A stretch of 64,000 nucleotides of DNA from Pseudomonas sp. R4-35-07 (GCF_003852235.1 NZ_CP027732.1:5704001-5768000), one strand, 5' to 3'. Shown: positions 19,975-29,937, counted from the stretch's first letter. Program-made: numbers and translations. The notes: generated from the sequence alone by a model not told the origin.

Positions 19975-22900
19975 ATGTCTGACGCACTCTGGGCGGCACG
20001 TCTCGGCGACGGCCTGCTGCACACCTCTGCGATGGCCGACATTCTGGGCGGTGTACTGGAAGTCGCAGCCAACATAGCGATTACTGCGGTCGCGACAGCC
20101 GCCGTGGTGGCGGCGACCGGTATTACCGTCGTCACCGGCGGGCTGGGCTGCTTTGTGCTGGGCGCAGTGGTGGGCATCATCGTCGGCATCGGCATGAGCA
20201 AGACGGGGGCGGACAAGGGACTGACAAAGGTCTGTGACTGGCTAGGCAATGCCCTGTTTCCGCCGGTCGTGATGGCGACTATTGCCACCGGCTCACATAA
20301 CACCTTCACCAACGGCATACCCGCTGCGCGTGCCGCAGGCGCAATCGGCCCGGTCAGCCCGCAACCTGCCGAAGGCGGCACTCCCGAGGAAGCCAGCTAC
20401 CTGGACATGGCCAAGGGCTTTTTCTCGCAGATGTGGCGCCCTACCGTGGCGGTGCCTGCGCCGGGTGCTGTTCCCAAACCGCTGGACATCGTGATTTGCA
20501 CCAAGCATCCACCCATGCCACCTCAGTTCATTGCCGAAGGCTCCAGCAAGGTCACGATTAATGGCCAGCCGGCCGCCCGCAGCGGTGACCGAAGTACCTG
20601 CGACGCATCGATTGTCGAGTCGGGGATGATCTCCAGCAACGTGCGTATTGGCGGTAGCCCGGTGGTGGTCCGCGAGATCCGCAGTGGCAAGACGCCCGGT
20701 GTCGGGCTGGCGGTGACCGCACTGTTGATGCTGCGCGGTGGCGGCTCGAAGTTCTTCAGCAAGCTGCCGTGTATGGTGGTAGGCGGACTGGTTTCGTGGG
20801 GTACCAGCCAGGTGACCAATGCCATTACCTCGGCAGTGGTCGGTTCGCCCAATCCGGTGCATAGCTCAACCGGCGCTAAAATCCTCGATGGTGAAGACGA
20901 CCTGGACTTCGCTCTTCCAGGCCTGCTGCCGATCGAATGGCAACGCTACTACAGCAGCCGGGATGAGCGCCGCAACGGTTTGTTCGGTGCCGGCTGGAGC
21001 GTGATCTACGAGGTGTTTGCCGCGATCCAGGCACACCCTGACGGCGGGGAGCGGCTGATCTATACCGACGAACAGGCACGACAAATCGACATGGGCGTCA
21101 TCCCATTGGGAGGCGCCGTGTTCAGTGCCGGCGAAGGCTTGAGCGTGCGGCGCAACACCAATGGTCAACTGCTGATCGAAAGCGTCGACGGCCTCTATCG
21201 GCTGTTCGAGCCAACCCCGGGCGCGCCCTTTCACCTGCGCCTCAGTCAGTTGGGGGATCGTAATGACAACCGTATTTTTCTCGACTACGACAGCCAGGGT
21301 CGTCTGAGCCGACTGCGAGATACTTTCGACCAGGTGCGCATCGAACTGGGCTACAGCCAGCAATGGCCTGCCCGGGTGGAGCACATCGAGCGGCTATACC
21401 CCGATCACAGTCGAGAGCCTCTTGTCAGTTACCGCTACGACGCCCGCAGCGATCTGGCCGAAGTTCGCGATAACGCCACCAACGTGCAACGCCGTTTCGC
21501 CTACGACAGCGGCCAACGCATGATCGAGCACCAGCTGCCTACCGGGCTGCGCTGCTATTACCAATGGGACTGCGTGGACGGTAGCGAATGGCGCGTCGTG
21601 CGGCACTGGACTGACGAAGGTGACGAGTACCGGTTCGACTACGACCTGCCGAGCGGCGTCACACGCATAACTGACGGCTTGCAACGGGTCAGCACACGGC
21701 GCTGGAACCCGCAGTACCAGATAACCGAGTACACCGACAACCTGGGGAAAACCTGGCAATTTGAATGGAATGACGAGCGTCAGTTGCTCAGTGCGACTGA
21801 CCCGCAAGGCGGCAAATGGCAGTTCGGCTACGACGATTCCGGCAACCTGTGCAGCACCCAGGATCCGTTGGGGCGCATCGAGTCAACGTTGTGGCTGGAG
21901 CATTGGTCGCTGCCGCTGGTGGAGACCGATGCGGCAGGCCACGCATGGCAATATCAGTACGACCAGCGGGGCAATTGCGTCAGTGAAATCGACCCGTTGG
22001 GGCATGTCACACGGTATCGCTACGATACGTTTGGACAGGTGGTGGAGATCATCGACGCCACGGGTAAAAGCAAAACCCTGCGCTGGAATGAAACCGGACA
22101 GTTAATCCAGCATATCGATTGTTCTGGGTACCCCACAGCATTCGAGTACGACCGCCAAGGTCATTTGCAGGTCGTCATTGACGCCTTGGGTGAGCGGCAG
22201 CGTTATCAACACGACAACCAAGGCAGGCTGTTGCAGAGCGAAATGCCAGACGGCCGCATCGAGCAGTACCTGCGCGATACCAGCGGCTTGTTGATCGGCT
22301 ATATCGATGCCGCAGGTCAAACCACCCGCTACCAATACGGTCGTCGCGGGCACGTGCGCCAACGAATAGATGCCCACGGCCGGCAGATTGAGTTCCGCTA
22401 CGACGCCTATGGGCACCTCCAGACCCTGACCAATGAAAACGGTGAGAGTTACCGCTTTACCTGGGACCCATGCGACCGCCTTGTAGAGCAACAAGACCTC
22501 GATGGCAGCGCTCGACGTTATGCCTATGACCTTCTTGATAACGTAGCCGCTGTCGAGTACGTGCCTACCGGACAGGCACCTGAGCCTTCAATCGTGCATC
22601 GTCTCGAACGGGACGCGGTTGGCCGCCTGCTGCTCAAACACACCCGTGATGGCTGCACCGAATACGCCTACGACCCGTTGGACCAACTCACCGGTATCAC
22701 CTTTACCGGCAACGACGAAACCACCCAGACACTGGCTTTCGCCTACGACCCATGCGGCCAACTACTCACCGAACAAAGCGCCGCCGGGAGCCTGAACTAC
22801 CACTACGATGAACTGGGCAACCTGATCCAGACGCAATTGCCCGACGGCCGTTGGCTCAATCGCCTGTACTACGGCAGCGGCCACTTGCATCAGATCAATC

Positions 22901-24339
22901 TCGACGGCCGCGTCATCAGCGACTTCGAGCGCGATCGCCTGCACCGTGAAGTCCTGCGTACCCAAGGCCAGATCACCACGCGCAGCGAATACGACCGCAG
23001 CGGCCGCCTGCGCTCGCGGATACGCCGCCCCAGTGGCCAGCCAACGCAACTGCCAGCCGCCCAGCAAAAACACTTCGACTACGACCCGGCCGATAACCTG
23101 ATCGGCCGCCTGGAGCGCGACCGGGAAAAACACCGCGATCAACGCCAATTGCTGCACTACGACGCGACTGGACGCATTATCGCCAGCCAGGACAACGCCC
23201 AGGGCCAGCGAGAAACGTTTGCCTACGATGCTGCCGCGAACCTGCTGGACGGGCCGGCGACCAGTGCGGGACTGGTGGTGCACAACAAGCTGTTGACCTA
23301 CCAGGACAAACGCTACCGATATGACGGTTTCGGTCGAATGATCGAAAAGCGCAGCGCTGTGCAGGGTGTGCAATATTTCGCCTACGACGCCGAGCATCGC
23401 TTGATCCAGGTGCGTAGCCAGAAAGACGGGCGCGAAACGGTCGTGAACATGACCTACGACCCACTCGGGCGGCGCATCGCTAAAACCGAACAGGACAGCA
23501 ACGGCTACCCGTTGGGCGAAACCCGCTTTGATTGGGAAGGCCTGCGCCTGCTGCAGGAACATCGGCACAGCCAGACCAGCCTCTATATCTATGAAGACGA
23601 CGGCTATGCACCGCTTGCTCGCGTGGACGGGACCGGCGAGCATCAGAGCGTGCGGTACTACCACAACGACCTGAATGGGTTGCCTGAACAACTGACCGAA
23701 GCTGACGGGAAAACCGTGTGGCAGGCGCGGTATCAGGTATGGGGGAACACGGTCGAAGAAGTGCGTGAAGCGTATTTTATCGAAGAGCAGAATGTGCGGT
23801 TTCAGGGGCAGTACCTGGATCGGGAGATCGGGCTGCACTACAACACGTTTCGGTTTTATGATCCGGATGTGGGACGGTTTACGACGCCGGATCCGATTGG
23901 GTTAGCGGGGGGTTATAACCTCTATCAGTACGCACCCAATACAGCCGGGTGGATCGACCCGCTTGGACTGCTAAAAGAAGGTGAGGTCGCAGGTTACGGT
24001 GCCAAGGCGCACAAGAACGATGGGCTTGAAGCACACGAGATTGTCCGTAATAAATTCTTGGAAGAAAAAGGTATTGCCAAAGGCCGTCGCTACAAGGGCA
24101 ACCCGTCCATTGCGTTGTCACCTAAGCATCACGACATGGTACATGCCGAGGAAAATCGTTTGCGACGCGCGCGCGGCATGGGCCCTAACCAAATGCTCAA
24201 GCGCGGCAAGCTGGAAATTCGCCTCATGTCTCAAGCCATACACAACTCGCTGGTCAAAACCGGCATCATTACGCAACAACAGGCCAGAACGGCGAGGCGC
24301 TCCGCCACCTCATTCGCCAAACGAAAAGGTTGTTTCTAA
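19975..24339 (+). CDS. PAAR-domain Rhs toxin (T6SS effector) with variable C-terminal nuclease-like domain
   Basis: This 1454-residue protein is a polymorphic T6SS effector. In order it has a hydrophobic N-terminal region (about residues 26-75), a PAAR domain (about 106-226, GIPAARAAGA and GQPAARSGDRSTC), a second hydrophobic stretch (about 233-290), and an Rhs/YD-repeat shell (about 298-1332, with many GxxxxYxYDxxG units). The core ends in PNTAGWIDPLGL (Leu1332), the self-cleavage motif of Rhs proteins. The remaining 122 residues are the toxin: AHEIV (His1354), NPSIALSPKHH and MVHAEE (His1385, His1386, His1390). This pattern resembles the AHH group of HNH/ENDO VII nucleases, but that call is inferred by eye. 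The tip is AT-richer than the core. Confidence 0.93.
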   Translation: MSDALWAARLGDGLLHTSAMADILGGVLEVAANIAITAVATAAVVAATGITVVTGGLGCFVLGAVVGIIVGIGMSKTGADKGLTKVCDWLGNALFPPVVMATIATGSHNTFTNGIPAARAAGAIGPVSPQPAEGGTPEEASYLDMAKGFFSQMWRPTVAVPAPGAVPKPLDIVICTKHPPMPPQFIAEGSSKVTINGQPAARSGDRSTCDASIVESGMISSNVRIGGSPVVVREIRSGKTPGVGLAVTALLMLRGGGSKFFSKLPCMVVGGLVSWGTSQVTNAITSAVVGSPNPVHSSTGAKILDGEDDLDFALPGLLPIEWQRYYSSRDERRNGLFGAGWSVIYEVFAAIQAHPDGGERLIYTDEQARQIDMGVIPLGGAVFSAGEGLSVRRNTNGQLLIESVDGLYRLFEPTPGAPFHLRLSQLGDRNDNRIFLDYDSQGRLSRLRDTFDQVRIELGYSQQWPARVEHIERLYPDHSREPLVSYRYDARSDLAEVRDNATNVQRRFAYDSGQRMIEHQLPTGLRCYYQWDCVDGSEWRVVRHWTDEGDEYRFDYDLPSGVTRITDGLQRVSTRRWNPQYQITEYTDNLGKTWQFEWNDERQLLSATDPQGGKWQFGYDDSGNLCSTQDPLGRIESTLWLEHWSLPLVETDAAGHAWQYQYDQRGNCVSEIDPLGHVTRYRYDTFGQVVEIIDATGKSKTLRWNETGQLIQHIDCSGYPTAFEYDRQGHLQVVIDALGERQRYQHDNQGRLLQSEMPDGRIEQYLRDTSGLLIGYIDAAGQTTRYQYGRRGHVRQRIDAHGRQIEFRYDAYGHLQTLTNENGESYRFTWDPCDRLVEQQDLDGSARRYAYDLLDNVAAVEYVPTGQAPEPSIVHRLERDAVGRLLLKHTRDGCTEYAYDPLDQLTGITFTGNDETTQTLAFAYDPCGQLLTEQSAAGSLNYHYDELGNLIQTQLPDGRWLNRLYYGSGHLHQINLDGRVISDFERDRLHREVLRTQGQITTRSEYDRSGRLRSRIRRPSGQPTQLPAAQQKHFDYDPADNLIGRLERDREKHRDQRQLLHYDATGRIIASQDNAQGQRETFAYDAAANLLDGPATSAGLVVHNKLLTYQDKRYRYDGFGRMIEKRSAVQGVQYFAYDAEHRLIQVRSQKDGRETVVNMTYDPLGRRIAKTEQDSNGYPLGETRFDWEGLRLLQEHRHSQTSLYIYEDDGYAPLARVDGTGEHQSVRYYHNDLNGLPEQLTEADGKTVWQARYQVWGNTVEEVREAYFIEEQNVRFQGQYLDREIGLHYNTFRFYDPDVGRFTTPDPIGLAGGYNLYQYAPNTAGWIDPLGLLKEGEVAGYGAKAHKNDGLEAHEIVRNKFLEEKGIAKGRRYKGNPSIALSPKHHDMVHAEENRLRRARGMGPNQMLKRGKLEIRLMSQAIHNSLVKTGIITQQQARTARRSATSFAKRKGCF

Positions 24340-24352
24340 AGGATCACGCGCT

Positions 24353-25015
24353 ATGGGCATCAACCAAATCATTCTTTCAGAGCAGGATCATAGCCTTGGA
24401 CAGGTAGGTGGAGGCGCGTGGCTGAAAGATCTCGCTCTCTGGCCTAAAGACCCGCAAACCGGGCAATTGATGCTGCCCGTGATGATGATGACTTCAACGT
24501 TCCTGAGCGTGCCATTCATTCCACCTGGAATGGCGCTGACGGTGTTTGTCAGCGTTGAGCGAAATGACGAAACCTACACACGCTCATCGGTACGCAAGTT
24601 GGTTGTTCATCAACAAAGCGAGATGCAGACACTTCAAACTGGCCATAGCCGTGTCCTGCTTCACACGCTCGCTTCCGCTGAGCTCACACCCGCTACATTG
24701 GCTGACCCGATTCCGCGAAGGTACATCGCACAGCAACCGTTGACTCCCGAACAAATGGAAGAAGAACTGGAAGACGTGGAATGTGGGGTGGGTATCAGCA
24801 AGGTTCTAGGGCGCCCGGCATGGCTGCAAGACCCTCTGTATGAAAACCCTCGCTACTATTTCCTGGCTCAGTTGACCGACGCCGATATCGCAAAATTAAG
24901 CGCTCGTCACGAAGGTATATTCGGTGGCGGCATAGGTTATGTATTTGCCGATAATCGAGCGAAAAAAATGAAAGAAGGCGAAATAGGGGGCTACTTCCTC
25001 GTTCAATTTAGCTGA
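24353..25015 (+). CDS. Putative immunity protein for the Rhs toxin (DUF1963/YwqG-like)
   Basis: The 220-residue product lies 13 bp after the Rhs toxin, the position where the cognate immunity gene normally lies. The ATG at 24353 is preceded by AAAGGA; a longer in-frame reading from 23981 overlaps the toxin and is not credible. There is no signal peptide or membrane segment, so it acts in the cytoplasm. The layout (GGGAWLKDLALWP, then LTVFVSV, FLAQLTDADIAKL and a glycine-rich end GGGIGYVFADN) is reminiscent of DUF1963/YwqG proteins, a family found among toxin immunity genes. That family call is tentative. The immunity role is inferred from position. Confidence 0.75.
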   Translation: MGINQIILSEQDHSLGQVGGGAWLKDLALWPKDPQTGQLMLPVMMMTSTFLSVPFIPPGMALTVFVSVERNDETYTRSSVRKLVVHQQSEMQTLQTGHSRVLLHTLASAELTPATLADPIPRRYIAQQPLTPEQMEEELEDVECGVGISKVLGRPAWLQDPLYENPRYYFLAQLTDADIAKLSARHEGIFGGGIGYVFADNRAKKMKEGEIGGYFLVQFS

Positions 25016-25034
25016 TCACACAAACACAAAGACC

Positions 25035-25075
25035 AAAAAAAGGGCACCCGATCCCGTCGGCGTGCCCTTTTTTTC
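25035..25075. terminator. Bidirectional intrinsic terminator between immunity gene and hupA
   Basis: AGGGCACCCGA pairs with TCGGCGTGCCCT (one bulge) around a CCCG loop. The stem is flanked by A7 on the left and T7 on the right, so it can terminate transcription from both the rightward effector operon and the leftward hupA. Confidence 0.9.
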
Positions 25076-25110
25076 ATACCATCCCGCCTCCCTTGGGGCG
25101 GTCCCGCTTA

Positions 25111-25386
25111 TTACGGATTGACGCTGTCTTTAAGCGATTTACCCGGCTTGAAAGCGACGGTGTTGCTGGCCTTGATCTTCACAGGCTCACCGGTTTGCGG
25201 GTTTTTGCCGGTGCGGGCGCCGCGGTGGCGTTGCAGGAAAGTGCCGAAGCCGACCAGGGTAACGCTGTCCTTGCGGTGCAGGGCGCCGGTGATTTCTTCG
25301 AGAACGGCGTTGAGTACGCGGTTGGCCTGTTCTTTGGTGAGATCGGCTTTTTCAGCGATGGCGGCTGCGAGATCTGGTTTACGCAT
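25111..25386 (-). CDS. hupA: HU-family nucleoid DNA-binding protein
   Basis: The 91-residue protein is a full HU/IHF-fold protein that bends and compacts DNA. MRKPDLAAAIAEKADLTKEQA forms the helical dimerisation part, VGFGTFLQRHRGARTGKNPQTGE the beta-arm with the conserved RxGRNP-like segment (RTGKNP), and AFKPGKSLKD the C-terminal helix. GAGGC upstream of the ATG serves as ribosome site. The neighbouring rubredoxin genes match the Pseudomonas hupA locus. It is transcribed toward the shared terminator. Confidence 0.95.
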   Translation of the reverse strand: MRKPDLAAAIAEKADLTKEQANRVLNAVLEEITGALHRKDSVTLVGFGTFLQRHRGARTGKNPQTGEPVKIKASNTVAFKPGKSLKDSVNP

Positions 25387-25576
25387 ATATGAAGCCTCTT
25401 TGACGGTTTTTTGTTGTTATGTCCGTGCTGCTCTCTGGTGGAGCAGCGCCAAGGCGCCGCAGGCTCTACTCTGCGGCAGACGGGAGTGAGGATGGCATGC
25501 CCTCGCACGCTCCGCCAGCCTCGCCGCGACCTTTCTACAGGTAAGAAGAGGCTGATTCCGACAGAACGACCGACAT

Positions 25577-26725
25577 TTACGCCAGCAGCGGCGGAAGTTC
25601 CTTATTCAATGCCAGTTTTTCCATGACGGCGGTACCGGTCAGCGCATAGCCCAGCAGGCGACCGCTGGCGTCGCGGCACAGGGCCTTGATGTCGGCGCCC
25701 TCGCCTTCGACACTCCATACGCCTTCGCTGCCGCGTGGAGGCGGTGAGACCACCAGCGGGCAGACCGGGGTTTTTACGGTGATCGGCATCGGCCCGTAGC
25801 TGACGGCCGTGGCGTTGCCTGCCAGGGTCTGGGCCAAGGCGCGGGCGCAACTCATCAAGGGCATGACGTACAGCAGGTTCAAGCCATCGACTTCGGCGCA
25901 GTCGCCCAAGGCGTAAATATTAGCGTGAGAGGTCTTGAGGTGACGATCCACCATGATGCCCCGGTTGACTTGCAGGCCGGCCGCCGCCGCCAGATCTATG
26001 CGTGGGCGCAGGCCGATGGCGGACACCACCAGGTCGCACTGGATCACTTCACCGTCAGACAGATGGGCTTCGAGGCCGTCAGCATTGCGTAGCAGGCGGT
26101 TGAGCACCGGCCCCAGGTGGAAACGCGCGCCAAGCCCTTCCAGCCCGGCTTGCACCGCAGCCGCCGCCGCCGGATGCAGCAGGGTCGGCATGACTTGTTC
26201 GCACGGCGCGACCAGATCGACTTCATAGCCGCCAAGGATCAGGTCGTTGGCAAATTCACAGCCGATCAGGCCGGCGCCGAGCAGCAGCACGCGGCGTTTG
26301 CCGGCAGCGGCGGCGCGAAAGCGGGCGTAGTCTTCGAGATCGTTGATCGGGAAAACCAGCTCGGCGCCGTCACCCTCCACGGGTACGCGGACAGTCTCTG
26401 CGCCCCACGCCAGGATCAGGTCACGATAGGCCACCGATTCCTCGCCGATCCACAGACGCTTGTGGCCTGGGTCAATGCCGCTGATACGCGTGTGGGTGCG
26501 CACTTGCGCCTTGAGCTGCTCGGCCATGGCACCAGGTTCAGCCATGCTCAGGCCATCGGCTTCCTTGTTCTTGCCGAACCCGGTGGAAAGCATGGGCTTG
26601 GAGTAGGAGCGCCCGTCATCTGCGGTGATCAGCAGCAATGGGGTGTCGCCGTCGAGCTTGCGAAACTCCCGAGCTACGTTGTAACCGGCCAATCCTGTGC
26701 CAATGATCACGACAGGTGCGTTCAT
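25577..26725 (-). CDS. rubB: Rubredoxin-NAD(+) reductase
   Basis: This FAD flavoprotein passes electrons from NADH to rubredoxin, which serves alkane hydroxylases or oxidative-stress defence. The 382-residue sequence starts with the FAD dinucleotide fold ([21 protein letters not shown]), has a second GxGxxG fold near residue 150 ([16 protein letters not shown]), and the FAD-binding [11 protein letters not shown] motif near 285. It lies 36 bp downstream of the rubredoxin gene on the same strand, forming an evident two-gene operon. Confidence 0.95.
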   Translation of the reverse strand: MNAPVVIIGTGLAGYNVAREFRKLDGDTPLLLITADDGRSYSKPMLSTGFGKNKEADGLSMAEPGAMAEQLKAQVRTHTRISGIDPGHKRLWIGEESVAYRDLILAWGAETVRVPVEGDGAELVFPINDLEDYARFRAAAAGKRRVLLLGAGLIGCEFANDLILGGYEVDLVAPCEQVMPTLLHPAAAAAVQAGLEGLGARFHLGPVLNRLLRNADGLEAHLSDGEVIQCDLVVSAIGLRPRIDLAAAAGLQVNRGIMVDRHLKTSHANIYALGDCAEVDGLNLLYVMPLMSCARALAQTLAGNATAVSYGPMPITVKTPVCPLVVSPPPRGSEGVWSVEGEGADIKALCRDASGRLLGYALTGTAVMEKLALNKELPPLLA

Positions 26726-26761
26726 TCCTTTCTCCTTGTAGTACGTTTCGTAAACTTCGAA

Positions 26762-26929
26762 TTAGCCGATTTCGATCATTTCGAAATCCATTTTGCCCAC
26801 GCCGCAGTCCGGGCACAGCCAATCTTCCGGGACGTCCTGCCACGGGGTGCCAGGAGCGATTCCGTCATCCGGCCAGCCATCCGCTTCGTTGTAAATCAGG
26901 CCACAGACGATACATTGCCACTTCTTCAT
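26762..26929 (-). CDS. rubA: Rubredoxin
   Basis: This 55-residue iron protein is an electron carrier. Its [Fe(SCys)4] ligands are C6-x2-C9 (CIVCG) and C39-x2-C42 (CPDCG), with the family's [19 protein letters not shown] between them. I used the ATG at 26929, which matches rubredoxin length; an in-frame extension to 27046 looks non-coding. The rubredoxin reductase follows. Only one rubredoxin is present here. Confidence 0.96.
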   Translation of the reverse strand: MKKWQCIVCGLIYNEADGWPDDGIAPGTPWQDVPEDWLCPDCGVGKMDFEMIEIG

Positions 26930-27124
26930 TACTTGCTTCCTCAGGGTCCAGGCATCTTGGCCGACGGTCGATAAACCTGCGCTGCCGCTCGGCTCAGGGC
27001 GTTTTGTACTGATCGCGGCCGGCAGATGCAAGCACGATCGGCGCAAACGGCCGGTTCAGCGCGGCAAAAGTTCAGGTCGTCATGGTAAGCTCGCCGCCTC
27101 TTTTGCTGCCAATATTGACTCGCC

Positions 27125-27688
27125 GTGCCGCACTCAATCACCCCTTCCGATGCTTGCCGATGGCTGCCCCAGAGCCTGCTGAGCCCAATGCCTGCGCCCC
27201 TGACCCTCGATTGGCTGTTCGATGAAGGCTCGCTGACGCGGCGGCTGACGGGGCTGTCCGCGAACGGCTTCAGCGTGACGCCGCTGCTCGAGGGCTGGCA
27301 AGCGTTGCGCGACGATGAATGCGCGGCGCTGGACCTGCCCCCGGCGACTATCGGCTGGGTACGCGAGGTGTATTTGCGCGGGCATGGCCAACCTTGGGTA
27401 TTTGCCCGCAGTGTCGCGTCGCGCGACGCGTTGCAGGGCGACGGCTTGCATATGGATGAGTTGGGCAGCCGGTCGCTGGGCGAGTTGTTGTTCTGCGACC
27501 GCGCCTTTACCCGCCAGCCGATCGAGGTGTGCCATTACCCAGGTCAATGGCTACCCACGGCGGATCAGGCCGACGGGCTGTGGGCACGTCGCTCGCGCTT
27601 TGATCGTGGCTCGCTGAGCGTGCTGGTGGCGGAAGTTTTCCTGCCGAGTTTCTGGCAGGTGCTGCAGGACCATCCGGAGAACCGCTGA
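27125..27688 (+). CDS. ubiC: Chorismate pyruvate-lyase
   Basis: UbiC converts chorismate to 4-hydroxybenzoate and pyruvate, the first committed step of ubiquinone synthesis. The 187-residue protein has family segments [41 protein letters not shown] and ARRSRFDRG; the Arg and Glu of these motifs bind product in E. coli UbiC. Translation appears to begin at GTG 27125. Its stop overlaps the ubiA start by one base, so the next enzyme in the pathway is co-translated. Confidence 0.95.
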   Translation: MPHSITPSDACRWLPQSLLSPMPAPLTLDWLFDEGSLTRRLTGLSANGFSVTPLLEGWQALRDDECAALDLPPATIGWVREVYLRGHGQPWVFARSVASRDALQGDGLHMDELGSRSLGELLFCDRAFTRQPIEVCHYPGQWLPTADQADGLWARRSRFDRGSLSVLVAEVFLPSFWQVLQDHPENR

Positions 27689-28578
27689 TGTATCAACGCG
27701 CACTCAAATCCTTGAATCGCCTGAGCCCCAGGGCCTGGGATTTCATTCAGCTGACGCGCATGGACAAGCCTATCGGCATCTACCTGCTGCTGTGGCCGAC
27801 GCTATGGGCGCTGTGGATCGCCGGCAAGGGCTCGCCGTCGCTGCTCAACATCATGATTTTCGTGCTGGGCGTGGTGCTGACCCGTGCCGGTGGCTGTGTG
27901 ATCAATGACTGGGCCGATCGCAAGGTCGACGGCCATGTGAAACGCACCGAGCAACGTCCGCTGGTCAGCGGCAGGATCAGTTCGAAAGAGGCGTTGGTGT
28001 TTTTTGCGCTGTTGATGGGCGTCAGCTTCCTGCTGGTGCTGCTGACCAACGCCAGCACCATCCTGCTGTCCCTCGGCGGGCTGGCACTGGCGGCGAGCTA
28101 TCCGTTCATGAAGCGCTACACCTATTACCCGCAGGTGGTGTTGGGCGCGGCGTTTTCATGGGGCATGCCGATGGCGTTCACGGCCGAGACCGGCCACCTG
28201 CCGGCCGAGGCGTGGCTGCTGTACATCGCCAACCTGTTGTGGACGGTGGGTTACGACACCTATTACGCGATGACCGACCGCGACGACGACGTGAAGATCG
28301 GGGTGAAATCCACCGCGATTCTGTTTGGTGATGCTGACCGTGTGATCATTCTCACCCTGCAGGGCCTGGCGCTGGTGTGCCTGTTGCTCGCGGGGGCTCG
28401 GTTCGAGCTGGGCGGCTGGTTTCACCTCGGGCTGCTGGCGGCGGCGGGCTGTTTTGCCTGGGAATTCTGGTACACCCGGGACAGGGATCGCATGAAGTGC
28501 TTCAAGGCCTTCTTGCACAACCATTGGGCGGGGTTGGCGATTTTCGTGGGGATTGTGGCTGACTACGGGTTGCGATGA
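27688..28578 (+). CDS. ubiA: 4-hydroxybenzoate octaprenyltransferase
   Basis: UbiA attaches the polyprenyl tail to 4-hydroxybenzoate in the inner membrane. The 296-residue protein is strongly hydrophobic with about eight to nine helices, and shows both aspartate-rich prenyl-diphosphate sites: [13 protein letters not shown] near residue 70-80 and [13 protein letters not shown] near 195-205. It is translationally coupled to ubiC (TGATG). An inverted repeat follows the stop and may end the mRNA. Confidence 0.97.
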   Translation: MYQRALKSLNRLSPRAWDFIQLTRMDKPIGIYLLLWPTLWALWIAGKGSPSLLNIMIFVLGVVLTRAGGCVINDWADRKVDGHVKRTEQRPLVSGRISSKEALVFFALLMGVSFLLVLLTNASTILLSLGGLALAASYPFMKRYTYYPQVVLGAAFSWGMPMAFTAETGHLPAEAWLLYIANLLWTVGYDTYYAMTDRDDDVKIGVKSTAILFGDADRVIILTLQGLALVCLLLAGARFELGGWFHLGLLAAAGCFAWEFWYTRDRDRMKCFKAFLHNHWAGLAIFVGIVADYGLR

Positions 28579-28605
28579 GAGGATTGCGGTGACTGTTCTG
28601 ACGCT

Positions 28606-28675
28606 ATCGGGGGCAAGCCCCTCCCACATTTGAAAGCGTTCACAAATCAATTGTGGGAGGGGGCTTGCCCCCGAT
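28606..28675. repeat. REP-type inverted repeat pair downstream of ubiA
   Basis: ATCGGGGGCAAGCCCCTCCCACATTT (28606-28631) stands opposite a TGTGGGAGGGGGCTTGCC arm ending at 28675. The orientation is outside-in relative to the copy at 17431, because the GAT ends face outward. The left arm has lost two C residues relative to the others. It separates the convergent ubiA and the secreted-repeat gene. Confidence 0.9.
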
Positions 28676-28696
28676 GATCTTAGAGGCGCAACAGCC

Positions 28697-29074
28697 TCAA
28701 GGCTTGATGATGTGCCAAACCCCACCCTTGCCATCACCGGTCTTGTCTCCGGCCTTCTTGTCATCCTTGTAGGTGTAGACCGGCTTGCCTTTGTAGGCCC
28801 ATTGGCTGGTCTGGTCGTCGCGGGTGATGACTGTCCAGTCGCCAGCCTTGGTATCGGTAGACTCCGCCTTCAGTGGCGGCCAGTTGGTCGCGCACTGGTC
28901 CTTGCACACTGATTTGCCATCGGCATCCTTGTCGAAGGTGTAGAGGGTCAAGCCTTTGTGATCGACCAACATCCCATTTTTCGTCATCGCAGGTTCTGCG
29001 GCGAATGCCACGCCCGGCAGCGTCAATGCGGCCGCTACCAGCAGGGCTTTCCAGGAAATCGTGCTGTAAGTCAT
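28697..29074 (-). CDS. Exported COG4315-type repeat protein of unknown function
   Basis: The 125-residue protein has a clear signal peptide (KALLVAAALTLPGVAFA, cleavage expected before AEPA) and two repeats of the 'secreted repeat' family: GLTLYTFDKDADGKSVC with CATNWPP, and GKPVYTYKDDKKAGD with GGVWHII. It is predicted periplasmic; homologues have no firm function. I chose the ATG at 29074, with AAGGAAGG upstream, over a start 33 codons earlier that would bury the signal peptide. It is divergent from phoB, and its start lies about 80 bp from the phoB Pho box. Confidence 0.88.
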   Translation of the reverse strand: MTYSTISWKALLVAAALTLPGVAFAAEPAMTKNGMLVDHKGLTLYTFDKDADGKSVCKDQCATNWPPLKAESTDTKAGDWTVITRDDQTSQWAYKGKPVYTYKDDKKAGDKTGDGKGGVWHIIKP

Positions 29075-29156
29075 CGGAACCTTCCTTTTGTGGTTGTCAG
29101 GATTCGGACCCAAAGGGTAGTCCAGAGTGCCGTGAATTGCCCAAGCGTCTAAATTA

Positions 29157-29174
29157 CTGTCACACGACTGCAAT
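29157..29174 (+). promoter_or_regulatory. Pho box and promoter of phoB
   Basis: CTGTCAC-ACGA-CTGCAAT matches the PhoB consensus (CTGTCAT-N4-CTGTCAT) at 11 of 14 fixed positions. A TCTAAT element at 29185-29190 lies 10 bp downstream, the spacing expected when PhoB replaces the -35 region. It predicts positive autoregulation of phoB. Confidence 0.75.
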
Positions 29175-29228
29175 AATTCCGTTATCTAATGCGGCGCAAG
29201 ACAGTTAAATGACAAGAGGATTTTGAGC

Positions 29229-29918
29229 ATGGTTGGCAGGAGCATTCTGATTGTTGACGACGAAGCGCCCATTCGCGAGATGATCGCCGTTGCGTTGGAA
29301 ATGGCCGGCTATGACTGCCTGGAGGCGGAGAACTCCCAGCAGGCCCATGCCATTATCGTCGACCGCAAGCCGGACCTGATCCTGCTCGACTGGATGCTCC
29401 CCGGCACCTCCGGCATCGAACTGGCCCGGCGCCTCAAGCGTGACGAGCTGACCGGGGATATCCCGATCATCATGCTCACCGCCAAGGGCGAAGAGGACAA
29501 CAAGATCCAGGGCCTGGAAGTCGGTGCCGATGACTACATCACCAAGCCTTTTTCCCCTCGAGAGCTGGTCGCGCGCCTCAAAGCCGTATTGCGCCGGGCC
29601 GGTCCGACCGATGGCGAAGCGCCGATCGAAGTCGACGGCCTGATCCTGGACCCGATCAGCCACCGAGTGACCATCGACGGCAAGCCGGCCGAAATGGGCC
29701 CGACCGAATACCGCCTGCTGCAGTTTTTCATGACCCATCAGGAACGCGCCTACACCCGCGGCCAACTGCTGGACCAGGTGTGGGGCGGCAATGTGTACGT
29801 GGAGGAGCGCACGGTCGACGTGCATATCCGCCGCCTGCGCAAAGCCTTGGGCGATGCCTATGAGAATCTGGTACAAACCGTGCGCGGCACGGGCTACCGG
29901 TTTTCAACCAAAGGTTGA
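29229..29918 (+). CDS. phoB: Phosphate regulon response regulator PhoB
   Basis: PhoB activates phosphate-starvation genes by binding Pho boxes. The 229-residue OmpR-type regulator has a receiver domain (acidic pair D10/D11, phosphoacceptor D54 in [10 protein letters not shown] in TKPFSPRE) and a winged-helix DNA-binding domain ([31 protein letters not shown]). I used the ATG at 29229 with AGAGGA 8 nt upstream; a TTG two codons earlier is also in frame. It is preceded by its own Pho box and followed, after a 102-bp repeat-containing gap, by phoR. Confidence 0.98.
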   Translation: MVGRSILIVDDEAPIREMIAVALEMAGYDCLEAENSQQAHAIIVDRKPDLILLDWMLPGTSGIELARRLKRDELTGDIPIIMLTAKGEEDNKIQGLEVGADDYITKPFSPRELVARLKAVLRRAGPTDGEAPIEVDGLILDPISHRVTIDGKPAEMGPTEYRLLQFFMTHQERAYTRGQLLDQVWGGNVYVEERTVDVHIRRLRKALGDAYENLVQTVRGTGYRFSTKG

Positions 29919-29937
29919 AACCTGGCTGCAAGTGATC

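Noticed and set aside
23869..23910. First DPIGL motif in the Rhs core as the cleavage site
   Set aside because: It belongs to the conserved RFTTPDPIGLAGG segment; the following PNTAGWIDPLGL fits the cleavage motif and is where conservation ends.
23981..24352. Upstream extension of the immunity gene, overlapping the toxin tip
   Set aside because: The extra 124 residues are basic and unstructured, and the ATG at 24353 has a ribosome site.
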